A DNA stretch of 64,000 bases from positions 98,634 through 162,633 of the forward strand of contig PLYM01000202.1 of NCBI GenBank assembly GCA_003153375.1, read 5' to 3'. A model generated the notes under the pieces. The model worked only from the letters and a program-made list of their open reading frames with translations. It was not told the origin of the DNA and searched no databases. This document shows positions 51,465 through 62,077 of the stretch, piece after piece (within the stretch, counting starts at the first letter, position 1; the number at the start of each line of letters is the position of its first letter). Both the position numbers and the translations under genes were made by a program. Source of the DNA: Planctomycetaceae bacterium. GTDB taxonomy: Bacteria; Planctomycetota; Planctomycetia; Pirellulales; PALSA-1355.

Positions 51465-53639
51465 TCAGTGTGGTCTCGGGATCACGCCGAAGTCGAGACC
51501 CAACACGAACAACATCAAGCTGATGATGAAGACGAAGCCGAGATAGTGGAACGCCACGATCACGCGCTCGCTGACGGGACGGCGGAAAATGCCTTCCAAC
51601 AGCAGAAACACCATGTGGCCGCCATCCAACAGGGGGATGGGCAGGAAGTTGATCACGGCCAGATTGGCGCTGAGCATGGTGAGGAAAATCAATAGTTGGG
51701 CGACGCCGTCGTAAGCAGCCGAGCCGGCGGCCATGGCGATCGACTTGGGTCCGCCCAGGCTGTAGAGCGAAACCTGTGAACCGATCTTTCGCAGGAACAA
51801 GTAAACTTGCAACACCGTATCTTTCGTTTCGCGCGCGCCCAGCGACAGGGCCTCGCCCACACTGTGCGCTTTGGTGGTCGAGGTTTCGACCGTCAGGACC
51901 AGCCCCCGGTCGTAATAGAACCAGTCGGTTGCCGACACCGGCGAGAGCGTGCCCGTGCGGCCATCCTTGGTTGTCAGCTTGACCTCCACGCCGTCGGGCG
52001 TGTGTTGCAAGATAAACATCAAGTAGGCCCAACTCGGCCTTTCGTCGCTTAGCGCCAGCGGTTTCTCGGGAACGCCGAGCGGCACGATCTCGCTGTCGTC
52101 GTCTTCGGCCGCCTTCTGTTGAGCGTCGGGTTTCTTCGGCGCAATGAACTCGGCGCTGACGATCTCGTCGCCCACGGCCAATCCCGCCGCGTCGACGGCC
52201 TTGCCCTGTTCTTCCTTCGTGAACTTCGCGGCCGCCGCCGGACCTTGCGGGTCGAGCGCGTCGACCACGGCCATCACTTTGTAGGTGATGCCCAAGGAAG
52301 GCACCGAAACCGGCGCGCCCGACTGCTCCGAGTCCTCGGGCCAGGGGCGCTCGCGCAACGTGATCTTCTTCTCCTCGCCCGCCGAGGTGCCCCCGCGCAC
52401 GATCGTGAGCGTCACGGTTTCGCCAGCACGACGGCGCAGCTCGTCAGGCAGCCGCAGCGGATCGCCCGGCGGCTTGCCGTCGATCGCCTGCAATTGATCG
52501 CCGACTCGAATGCCCGCGGCCTCGGCCGGCGAACCGTTTTGCACCGCCGTGATCGGCCCCATTTTCATGCTCAAGCCCAACGTGCGCATCGGCCGCGGCG
52601 CGACCGTGATCTCGGCGCGCTCGGGCGGCGGAGCATCGTGGCTATCCTTATCATCGGCCTTATCATCAGCCTTACCATCGGCGCCTCGCTCTTTGGCGTC
52701 TTTTGCCGCCCGTTCGACGGTGAAACTCAGCGGATGATCCGCATGCGCGGTGAGCTGCGCTACGACTTCGGGATAGGTGGCCACGGGCACGCCGCCAACG
52801 GCCACGATCTTGTCGCCCTTGTGAAACTCGCCGGTGGCCGCCGCCGGCGTGTCGGCGTAAACGGCTTTCTCTGGCGATAGCGAACTGATCCGCGGCGGCA
52901 ATACGCCGATGGTCGGCCGCATCCGATTCTTGTCGGGATCCGGCTTGACATTGACCCTGAACGGCTCCGCGACGCCGGCGCGGCGGATCGTGAAGTCGAT
53001 CCCCTTCTGCAAGTCGCACAGGGCGACGGCCGTCAACAGGTCGCGATAGCGAAGCTGCTGATCGCCCGAGTCGCCAATCGCCAGAATCTGATCCCCCGGT
53101 TGCAGATTGGCCGTCCAGGCGGCCTCGCCCGGCAGCACCTCCGAAATGCCGCACGCTACTTCCTGCACGCCCAGCCCATAGGCCACGGCGGCGATCAGCA
53201 CAGCGAAGATCAAGTTCATGATCACGCCGGCCGAGATGATCGCCATGCGTTGCGGCACGCTTTTGGCCATGTAGCTGCGGGGATCGAGCTGTTCGGGCGC
53301 CATGCTAGCGGCCTCGGCCTCGCCGGGGTTGAGCCGCGACCGCTCGCGCTCCTCGGCCGCTTTGCCAGGGTTGTCGTCCTGGCCGAGCATCTTCACATAG
53401 CCGCCCAGCGGCAGGATGCCGATGCCGTACTCGGTTTCGCCCCATTGATAGTGGAACAGCTTCAGACCGTAGATGTCGAAGCCGAGATAGAACTTCTCGC
53501 ATTTGACGCCGCACAGCTTGGCCACGGCAAAGTGACCCAGCTCGTGGACGAAAATGACCATGCCCAAGCCAAGGGCGACTTCGAGAATCACCAGCAGCAA
53601 TTGCCAATTCAACGTGATGGCTAAGAGAGACAGGCCCAA
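51465..53639 (-). CDS. rseP: RIP metalloprotease RseP (site-2 protease) with extra PDZ regions
   Basis: An intramembrane zinc protease of 724 residues; E. coli RseP has 450. The zinc site HELGH is at about residue 32, with the second metal ligand in NFLPIPLLDGGHM near 660. Between the second and last TM helices lie three PDZ-like regions (ITAVQNGSPAEAAGIRVGDQ is the clearest, near 370). A charged Asp/Lys-rich linker is near 310-335 (ADDKADDKDSHDAPP). The TTG at 53639 is chosen because AGGAGG lies seven bases before it; it overlaps the end of dxr by 19 bases. RseP cuts anti-sigma factors and signal-peptide remnants. Confidence 0.93.
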   Translation of the reverse strand: MGLSLLAITLNWQLLLVILEVALGLGMVIFVHELGHFAVAKLCGVKCEKFYLGFDIYGLKLFHYQWGETEYGIGILPLGGYVKMLGQDDNPGKAAEERERSRLNPGEAEAASMAPEQLDPRSYMAKSVPQRMAIISAGVIMNLIFAVLIAAVAYGLGVQEVACGISEVLPGEAAWTANLQPGDQILAIGDSGDQQLRYRDLLTAVALCDLQKGIDFTIRRAGVAEPFRVNVKPDPDKNRMRPTIGVLPPRISSLSPEKAVYADTPAAATGEFHKGDKIVAVGGVPVATYPEVVAQLTAHADHPLSFTVERAAKDAKERGADGKADDKADDKDSHDAPPPERAEITVAPRPMRTLGLSMKMGPITAVQNGSPAEAAGIRVGDQLQAIDGKPPGDPLRLPDELRRRAGETVTLTIVRGGTSAGEEKKITLRERPWPEDSEQSGAPVSVPSLGITYKVMAVVDALDPQGPAAAAKFTKEEQGKAVDAAGLAVGDEIVSAEFIAPKKPDAQQKAAEDDDSEIVPLGVPEKPLALSDERPSWAYLMFILQHTPDGVEVKLTTKDGRTGTLSPVSATDWFYYDRGLVLTVETSTTKAHSVGEALSLGARETKDTVLQVYLFLRKIGSQVSLYSLGGPKSIAMAAGSAAYDGVAQLLIFLTMLSANLAVINFLPIPLLDGGHMVFLLLEGIFRRPVSERVIVAFHYLGFVFIISLMLFVLGLDFGVIPRPH

Positions 53640-54787
53640 CGCAGTACCTCCTGGCGAGCCCACACGTCGAGTTCGAGCAATTGCGCGAGCGACGGAGCAG
53701 GGTCGAAATGATGGTTTTCCAGCACCGAGCGGCAGCTCGGAACGATGTCAGTAAAATGTAGCTTGCCGCCGAGAAACGCGGCGACCGCCCCCTCATTGGC
53801 TGCATTCAATACGGCACCCGCGGTGCCACCGGTTCGAGCCACTTCCAATCCCAGGGCCAAAGCCGGAAAACGCTCGGGATCCGGCGGCTCAAAATCCAGC
53901 CGCATCGTCCGCGTAAAATCCAACGGCCGGGCCACCCCCTCGGTGCGATGCGGATAGGTCAGGGCATATTGAATCGGCAATTTCATGTCCGGCGAACCCA
54001 ACTGGGCAATCACCGAACCGTCGATGAACTCGACCAGCGAGTGCACGATCGATTGCGGGTGTACCACCACGTCAATCTGATCCGCACGCAAGTCGAACAG
54101 CCAGCGAGCCTCGATGATCTCCAGCGCCTTGTTCATCATCGTGGCCGAGTCAATCGTTATTTTAGGGCCCATGGTCCAGGTCGGATGCCGCAGCGCGTCG
54201 GCAATCGTCACCGAAGCCAGCTGTTCGGGCGTGTGATTGCGAAACGGACCGCCGCTGGCCGTCAGGATGATTCGCTTCACTTCCTCGCGCCGGCCGGCCT
54301 GCAATGCCTGAAACACGGCGCTGTGCTCGCTGTCGACCGGCACGATTCGCGCCTGGGTTTTTTGGGCGAGCTGGGTAACCAGCGGGCCGGCCACGACCAT
54401 GGTTTCCTTGTTGGCCAAGGCCACGGTCTTGCCAGCCTCGAGCGCGGCCCACGTGCCGCGCAGCCCGGCACTGCCCACGATCGCGGCCACGACAATCTGC
54501 ACTTCCGGGCGGCGGGCGAGCGATTCGACTCCTTCGGGTCCCACCAGCAGTTCGGTCCCCACCGGCAGGCGCGACCAATCCTGAGCCGCGGCCAGCCGTG
54601 GGCAGGCGGCCACAATCCATTGAGGGTGCAGTTCTTGCGCTTGCTCGACCAGCAAGTCGAGCCGGGCATGAGCTGACAGCCCGATGCTGCGCAACGTGCC
54701 ATGCGACCCCGCGATCACTTCGAGCGTGTTGCGGCCGATGCTGCCGGTCGAGCCCAGCACCGCCACGTTGGCAACTTCCTGGCTCAT
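53621..54787 (-). CDS. dxr: 1-deoxy-D-xylulose 5-phosphate reductoisomerase
   Basis: The second enzyme of the MEP isoprenoid pathway, converting DXP to MEP with NADPH (388 residues, typical). The NADPH site is VAVLGSTGSIGRNTLEVI and LANKETMVVAGP. The metal and substrate residues are in IVPVDSEHSAVFQAL, LTASGGPFR, KITIDSATMMNKALEIIEA and VLNAANEGAVAAFL. The dxr-rseP order is the common bacterial arrangement, with rseP translationally coupled here. Confidence 0.96.
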   Translation of the reverse strand: MSQEVANVAVLGSTGSIGRNTLEVIAGSHGTLRSIGLSAHARLDLLVEQAQELHPQWIVAACPRLAAAQDWSRLPVGTELLVGPEGVESLARRPEVQIVVAAIVGSAGLRGTWAALEAGKTVALANKETMVVAGPLVTQLAQKTQARIVPVDSEHSAVFQALQAGRREEVKRIILTASGGPFRNHTPEQLASVTIADALRHPTWTMGPKITIDSATMMNKALEIIEARWLFDLRADQIDVVVHPQSIVHSLVEFIDGSVIAQLGSPDMKLPIQYALTYPHRTEGVARPLDFTRTMRLDFEPPDPERFPALALGLEVARTGGTAGAVLNAANEGAVAAFLGGKLHFTDIVPSCRSVLENHHFDPAPSLAQLLELDVWARQEVLRWACLS

Positions 54788-55273
54788 AAAGCCCGACCGT
54801 CAAGGGTGAAGGGCGCCGCGATGCCGCGGCGGCCAGCCCACCGTCGCAGAGCTGGCAAGGGCCCGCGGTCGGGCGCTAGGGGATCGAGGGATCAACGGTC
54901 GCACGCGGGAAATCTCGGCCGTTGCTAGGAGCGCATTCTACGGCCAAAGGGGCTTACGCTACAACCCGATCCGCTCGCACGGCCGCACCACCCGCGGTGC
55001 CTGACAGCTGCCCAATGGCCCCGTTCGGACGGTTCCCAGTATGATGGAAGTGCGGGCTAGAGTATTATTGGGAATTGGCAACAGAGACGCGTAGGAACGA
55101 GAGCCCCTTGAGGCACACGTCCGATTCTTCCGGCCGACTTGCCGCGGGATGCCGAAGAGTTTCGGTCTCGCGACCAGCAACCCCAGCCTCGCGGCGCCCT
55201 GTGCCGGCCGCCCGTCGCTCCCCCGCCGTGGATTCACTTCCGCCCGTTTGATCGAAGAACCGAGACCCGTTCG
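54788..55273. other. Divergent intergenic region between dxr and ftsH
   Basis: 486 bases. The ftsH frame is open back to 55139, but that part shows no family similarity. The rest has no supported gene. An AT-rich spot GAGTATTATTGGGAATTGG (55056-55074) could belong to the ftsH promoter, though I cannot pair it with a good -35 box. Confidence 0.45.
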
Positions 55274-57313
<2,040 letters not shown>

Positions 57314-57394
57314 GATACTTCCCTGGCGTCGGGGTCGAGCGCGGGAGCCTGGCGAGGAGCACAACTACCGGGTGTTAAGGGAGAGATTGCCACC

Positions 57395-57829
57395 ATGGTC
57401 AAACCGATTCCCGACGGTTATCACACGCTGACCCCCTACCTGACCGTGCGCGACGCGGCCGGCTTGATCGAGTATCTGGCCGAGGCTTTCGGCGCCAAGG
57501 AGCTGGCCCGCATGAACAGCCCCGACGGCGACGTGCGGCACGCCGAGATTCAGATCGGCGACTCCCGCGTCATGCTCGGCGAGGCCAGCGACCAGTGGAA
57601 GCCGATGCCGGCCATGCTCTACGTCTACGTCGAAGACACCGACGCCGTCTATCGCCGCGCGATCGCCGCCGGCGGTCAATCCCTGCGCGAACCGACCACG
57701 GAGTTCTATGGCGATCGCAGTGCCGGCGTGCAAGACCCAGCCGGAAACTTGTGGTGGATCGCCACGCACGTCGAAGACGTCTCGCCCGAAGAGTTGACCA
57801 GGCGGGCCGAAGCCAACGCCAGGAAATAG
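57395..57829 (+). CDS. VOC-family (PhnB/glyoxalase-like) protein
   Basis: A 144-residue vicinal-oxygen-chelate fold protein ([60 protein letters not shown]). Members bind metals or small ligands and serve as lyases, dioxygenases or resistance proteins. The PhnB-like subgroup has no settled function. GGGAGAGATTGCCACC precedes the ATG. Its stop directly abuts the stop of the convergent response regulator. Confidence 0.88.
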   Translation: MVKPIPDGYHTLTPYLTVRDAAGLIEYLAEAFGAKELARMNSPDGDVRHAEIQIGDSRVMLGEASDQWKPMPAMLYVYVEDTDAVYRRAIAAGGQSLREPTTEFYGDRSAGVQDPAGNLWWIATHVEDVSPEELTRRAEANARK

Positions 57830-58240
57830 CTACTCGCCGGTTTTGGGACGAGTCTCGGTTTCCCAGTTGTAGATGCGCCGCATGGCCGCATCGACGGTGC
57901 TGGTGAGCTGTTGCCGAGTGATGGGCTTCGAGAGCACCGAAAATGCTTGAGCCAGCTGCGCCTGGCGAATCAGGCTATCGTCCAACCCGGCCGAGAGCAG
58001 GATGCAGGGCAGCCGCGACTTGAACTGCTTGACCCGGCGCAGCGTTTCCAGACCGGTCAGCCGCGGCATGTGCTGATCCAACAGCACCAAGTGCACTTCC
58101 TCGTGGCTGACGATCTCCAGCGCCTCTTCACCGTCGCGCGCCATCAACGTACGAAAACGCGACTCGAACACGACCCGCAACGTTTCGCGGAAATCGCGGT
58201 CGTCGTCCGTGATTAGCAGGGATGGAAGCTCCAATCGCAT
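57830..58240 (-). CDS. Single-domain response regulator
   Basis: A CheY-like receiver of 136 residues. The acidic pocket is in LLITDDDRDFRETLR, the phospho-Asp in LVLLDQHMPRLTGLETLR, the switch Ser in CILLSAGLDDS and the Lys in VLSKPITRQQL. The C-terminal helix continues as DAAMRRIYNWETETRP. There is no output domain. The ATG at 58240 is used rather than the longer upstream frame. A weak sigma-54-like element lies about 80 bases upstream. No kinase is adjacent. Confidence 0.9.
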   Translation of the reverse strand: MRLELPSLLITDDDRDFRETLRVVFESRFRTLMARDGEEALEIVSHEEVHLVLLDQHMPRLTGLETLRRVKQFKSRLPCILLSAGLDDSLIRQAQLAQAFSVLSKPITRQQLTSTVDAAMRRIYNWETETRPKTGE

Positions 58241-58314
58241 GGTTTCGCCGGTTCCAACTTGCTCGCCCAGATCACTTCGCGTCCAGGCAGGCGGTTTCTC
58301 GTGCAAGTTCGTAA

Positions 58315-58333
58315 ATGCAACTGTAATACCGCT
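58315..58333 (-). promoter_or_regulatory. Weak sigma-54-like element before the response regulator
   Basis: On the minus strand: AGCGGTATTACAGTTGCATTT. GG and GC are 10 bases apart and TTGCAT fits the -12 box, but the -24 box (GGTAT) fits poorly beyond GG. Confidence 0.3.
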
Positions 58334-58521
58334 TTTGCTAGATGCCGCCGGTTGTTGGCTGAGCGTTCGATTAAACCCTTGAACGCGTGACACTTATATA
58401 ATAATTGACGAGCTGGCCATAGATAAACTGCGGGAACTGCGGAAGGCAGAAATTCACGGCAACGCCTGCCAAATAGGCAGACCCAGGCCGCGCGAACCGG
58501 CGAGCGACGTTCATGCCCCTT

Positions 58522-58549
58522 CGACGACGAACTTCGAAGTTCGTCGTCG
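58522..58549. repeat. Perfect 28-base palindrome
   Basis: Positions 58522-58549 read the same on both strands (half site CGACGACGAACTTC, centre TTCGAA). It lies 20 bases beyond the stop of the CPBP protease gene on the minus strand, with no poly-T, in a 329-base gap (58241-58569) that otherwise holds no gene. It could be an RNA hairpin limiting 3' decay or a binding site for a dimeric protein. Confidence 0.8.
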
Positions 58550-58569
58550 GAATGCGGCCAGCGAGCCTT

Positions 58570-59391
58570 CTAAAGCAGATACCAGTCGCCGCTGGCCAGC
58601 ACATAGACGCCCAGCCCCAGATTCGTCACCCCGTGGGCAAGAACGCAGTCCCAAATATTGCGGGTCTTGAACATTAGCCAGGTGATCAGCGTAAACCAGG
58701 CAGCAGCGGCCAAGGTCTCGGTCGGCGGGTGCATGATCACCGGCACCAGTGTGCCGATGATGGCGGCCTTTGACGTCAACGTGCCAAAGGGGACGTTCCA
58801 CCAGTCGGGGGCGATGAAGTAGCGCATCACCAGTCCACGCAGAAAGAACTCTTCGATGATCGGCACGATGACGACCAGGCCCCAAAAACGCAGGGCCAGG
58901 TAGCCCTCGGCCCAATGCGGCGCCTGGGGCCAATGGGTCCAAGGGTCGAAGCCGCTGCGAGCGCCGTAGTCGGCGAGCCAACCCAGGCCGACGTGCGGCA
59001 AGATCATGCCTTCAAACTCCAGCTTGCAAAGGCCCACGTAGACCACGGCGCCGACGAGCCCGACCGCCACGGCCAGCGGCGAGATACGGCATGGAAACTG
59101 CTTATACCCCGGCCAGGCCACGGCCATGGCTGCCATCGTCAGCGCGATCTTGATCGCATAGACGACCGGATAAGCGTCGTAGGGAATGGCTAAACCAAGA
59201 AACTCAATATCATGATCCGCCGTCGGCTCGAAGCTACCAACACCCAGAAAAACCACGATCGGCAACAGGTACGTCAACCAGGGGTAACTGATCAGCAACC
59301 GGCCGCCGCCCTCGGTGGGCGGACCGGAGGAATGGGGCGCGTGGTCGCCAGGGGCGACGGACGACTCGGGTTCTCCGGCAGGGTTGACCAT
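58570..59391 (-). CDS. CPBP/CAAX-family intramembrane protease
   Basis: A polytopic protein of 273 residues (313 if started at 59511). The type II CAAX-protease motif is PIIEEFFLRGLVMRYF, with paired Glu and the following Arg; the later His residues are in VPVIMHPPTE and CVLAHGVTNL. A periplasmic or loop segment (FEGMILPHVGLGWLADYGAR) and about six TM helices are seen. The fold resembles the CAAX-related proteins of exosortase systems, but no exosortase is in this window. ATG 59391 is preferred, with weak support. The upstream codons contain a tandem GCCGGTGGACAG duplication. Confidence 0.82.
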   Translation of the reverse strand: MVNPAGEPESSVAPGDHAPHSSGPPTEGGGRLLISYPWLTYLLPIVVFLGVGSFEPTADHDIEFLGLAIPYDAYPVVYAIKIALTMAAMAVAWPGYKQFPCRISPLAVAVGLVGAVVYVGLCKLEFEGMILPHVGLGWLADYGARSGFDPWTHWPQAPHWAEGYLALRFWGLVVIVPIIEEFFLRGLVMRYFIAPDWWNVPFGTLTSKAAIIGTLVPVIMHPPTETLAAAAWFTLITWLMFKTRNIWDCVLAHGVTNLGLGVYVLASGDWYLL

Positions 59392-59807
59392 GAGCGGCAA
59401 CGTAAGTGCCAGCAGGACAATAGTCAAACCCGGCGGACCGAACAGGCCGGTGGACAGCCGAGCAGGCCGGTGGACAGTGATGAGCGAGCGAGGCGGGAGG
59501 AAAGAAACCAAGCAGTCTGACGGACCCTGGGGATCAAGACTGCAGACTTAAAAAACCCGGGAAAAACGGCCTCGCGAGCAGCCAAAGGGCTGAATTTGGC
59601 CTTTGCCGACAACCGATCTGTACGTAAGATGGGAATCTATAGCAATCAGCAAAGCCATTCCCCTGGCGACGCTTAGGCGGTTTGGGACTGTCTGAGCGGG
59701 CGGCGTCCCACGATTTTGGGTCCCCACGATTTTTTGGACGTATCCGGTGCGCAATTGCGCCGGAGTGTCTGTAACCCCTTTTTCAGAGCGAAGTTCGAGG
59801 TTCCCCC
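59392..59807. other. Region upstream of fusA
   Basis: It holds a possible N-terminal extension of the protease (to 59511), then about 295 bases without a gene. Near fusA, GCGCAATTGCGC (59749-59760) is a perfect 12-base palindrome flanked by imperfectly paired TCCGG and CCGGA. CCACGATTTT occurs twice (59709-59718 and 59725-59734). These may belong to the fusA leader. Confidence 0.4.
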
Positions 59808-61898
59808 ATGGATCTGGCGAAAATCAGAAATATCGGCATTTCGGCCCATATCGACTCGGGCAAGACAACCCTGAGCGAACGGATCCTGTTTTACGCGGGG
59901 CGCATCCACCGAATCAACGAAGTCAAAGGCGGCGGCGACGGCGCCACGATGGACTACATGGACCTGGAGCGCGAGCGCGGGATTACGATCACCAGCGCCG
60001 CCACCACGGTCGAATGGGAAGGCCACACGATCAACCTCATCGACACCCCGGGCCACGTCGACTTTACCGTCGAGGTCGAGCGCAGCTTGCGCGTGCTGGA
60101 CGGCGCCATCCTGGTGCTGTGCGGCGTGGGCGGCGTGCAATCGCAATCGTTGACCGTCGACCGGCAAATGAAGCGCTATCACGTGCCGCGCCTGGCGTTC
60201 ATCAACAAGATGGACCGCATTGGCGCCGACGCCGAGAAGGTCGTCGCTCAGGTGCGCGAAAAGATGGGCTGCGACGCCGTGTTGATGCAATGGCCGATCG
60301 GCAAGGAAGACAACTTCGCCGGCGTCATCGATCTGCTCACGATGAAAGCCAATTATTTCGACGGCGCGAATGGCGAAAATCTGCGCGTCGAGGAGATTCC
60401 CGAGGAGCTGAAGGCCGCGGCCACCAAGGCCCGACAACACATGCTCGAAGGACTCTCGATGTACTCCGACGAACTGATGGAAAAGCTGCTCTCCGAGGAG
60501 CAAGTCTCCGAGGATTTGATTCACAACCTGCTGCGCGAAGCCGTGCAGACGCAGGACCTGACGCCGGTCTACATGGGCACGGCCTATCGCAACAAGGGCG
60601 TGCAACTGCTGCTCGACGCCATCGTTCGCTACCTGCCCTCGCCGCTCGATCACGCGGTGACGGCCAAGAAGCACGACGACCCGACGCAGACCATCCCCCT
60701 GGCGGTCGATCCCACGAAGCCGTTCGTCGGCATGGCGTTCAAGCTGGTCGAGGACTCGTTCGGCCAGTTGACGTTCATTCGCATTTATCAGGGCACGATC
60801 AACAAGGGCGAGTTGCACTACAACCAGCGCACCGACCAGAAGCAACGCTTCAGCCGCATCGTCAAGATGCATGCCGACAAGCGCGAGGAAATCGACTCGG
60901 CCGGTCCCGGCGACATCGTGGCCGTGTTGGGGCTCGACTGCGCCAGCGGCGATACGTTCTGCTCGGAGCGCAAGTACTGCACGCTCGAGAGCATGTTCGT
61001 GGCCGAGCCGGTGATCAAGATGGCCATCAATCCCCAGTCGCGCGAGGGCTCCGACAAGCTCGGCAAGGCGCTCAACCGCTTCCGCCGCGAAGATCCCACG
61101 TTCCGCGTGGCCACCGACGAAGAGACGGGCGAGACCGTGATTGCCGGCATGGGTGAATTACACTTGGAAATCTACGTCGAACGCATTCGCCGCGAGTATG
61201 GCGTCGAAGTCGAAGTCGGTGCGCCCAAGGTCAGCTACCGCGAAGCGCCCACCAAGACGGCCGAATACAACTTCAAGCACAAGAAGCAAACCGGCGGTTC
61301 GGGTCAGTATGCCCACATCGTCGGCAAGCTCGAGTGCCTGCCCGAGGACGCCGAAGATGTCTTCGAGTTCGAGGAGAATGTCGTCGGCGGACGCATTCCC
61401 AAGGAATACATCCCCAGCGTCGAGAAGGGCTTCCGCGATTCGATTCACAAGGGCCCGTTGGCCGAGTTTCCGATCGTGGGTGTCAAAGCCATTTTGGAAG
61501 ACGGCTCCTACCACGACGTCGATAGCTCGGACATGGCGTTCCAAACCTGCGCCCGCAACTGCTTCCGCGAGACGTTCCTCAAGACCAAGCCCGTGCTGCT
61601 GGAGCCGGTGATGAAGGTCGAGATCGAGGTGCCCTCGCAGTATCAAGGTTCGGTCGCCGGCGAATTGACCAGCCGCCGCGGCATGATCGTATCGACCGAA
61701 GTCAAAGGCGCGTTCGCCACGATCGAAGGCGAAGTGCCCTTGGCCGAAACGTTCGGATACTCGACCGACCTGCGCAGCATGACGCAGGGCCAGGGCACCT
61801 TCACGATGGAATTCTCCAAGTATCGACGCGTGCCGTCGAGCATCCAGGAGGAGATCATTGCCGAAAAGAAGAAGCGGCAACTCGTCGGGGCGAAATAA
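59808..61898 (+). CDS. fusA: Elongation factor G, planctomycete/mitochondrial EFG1-like type
   Basis: A translational GTPase of 696 residues that moves tRNA and mRNA on the ribosome. G1 is GISAHIDSGKTTLSERILF near residue 10, with Ser where common bacterial EF-G has Ala; G3 is DTPGHVDF and G4 NKMD. Domain II has MHADKREEIDS and LGLDCASGDTF, domain IV GGSGQYAHIVGKLE and domain V GELTSRRGMIV. HIDSGKTT and DCASGDTF are shared with mitochondrial EF-G1 and the spdEFG1 group of spirochaetes, planctomycetes and deltaproteobacteria. It stands alone, not in a str operon. A strong terminator follows. Confidence 0.95.
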   Translation: MDLAKIRNIGISAHIDSGKTTLSERILFYAGRIHRINEVKGGGDGATMDYMDLERERGITITSAATTVEWEGHTINLIDTPGHVDFTVEVERSLRVLDGAILVLCGVGGVQSQSLTVDRQMKRYHVPRLAFINKMDRIGADAEKVVAQVREKMGCDAVLMQWPIGKEDNFAGVIDLLTMKANYFDGANGENLRVEEIPEELKAAATKARQHMLEGLSMYSDELMEKLLSEEQVSEDLIHNLLREAVQTQDLTPVYMGTAYRNKGVQLLLDAIVRYLPSPLDHAVTAKKHDDPTQTIPLAVDPTKPFVGMAFKLVEDSFGQLTFIRIYQGTINKGELHYNQRTDQKQRFSRIVKMHADKREEIDSAGPGDIVAVLGLDCASGDTFCSERKYCTLESMFVAEPVIKMAINPQSREGSDKLGKALNRFRREDPTFRVATDEETGETVIAGMGELHLEIYVERIRREYGVEVEVGAPKVSYREAPTKTAEYNFKHKKQTGGSGQYAHIVGKLECLPEDAEDVFEFEENVVGGRIPKEYIPSVEKGFRDSIHKGPLAEFPIVGVKAILEDGSYHDVDSSDMAFQTCARNCFRETFLKTKPVLLEPVMKVEIEVPSQYQGSVAGELTSRRGMIVSTEVKGAFATIEGEVPLAETFGYSTDLRSMTQGQGTFTMEFSKYRRVPSSIQEEIIAEKKKRQLVGAK

Positions 61899-61926
61899 CG
61901 CCGAGCGTTGTTCTCGTGTGAAAATC

Positions 61927-61967
61927 TTAAAAGGCCGCCGGACTCAACACCCGGCGGCCTTTTTTTG
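61927..61967 (+). terminator. Rho-independent terminator of fusA
   Basis: A perfect 9-base stem GGCCGCCGG (61933-61941) with CCGGCGGCC (61951-61959) and a 9-base loop is followed by seven T, 35 bases after the stop codon. Confidence 0.95.
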
Positions 61968-61998
61968 TGCCCCACCGCCGCGCATGCCCGCGCGCCTA

Positions 61999-62067
61999 CT
62001 AGCCCGCAGCGCCAGCAAGGGCGCGCAACGTTTGGGCCAGGCCTCCCTCGCTGGCGCTTCGGGCTAG
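61999..62067. repeat. Intergenic inverted repeat (CTAGCCC...GGGCTAG)
   Basis: Arms of 23 bases (61999-62021, starting CTAGCCCGCAGCGCCAGC, and 62045-62067) pair with two mismatches around a 23-base spacer. It lies between the convergent fusA terminator and the DUF421 gene. CTAGCCC-AGCGCCAGC palindromes look like a family scattered in planctomycete genomes. There is no poly-T. Confidence 0.75.
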
Positions 62068-62077
62068 TCGATGGGCG

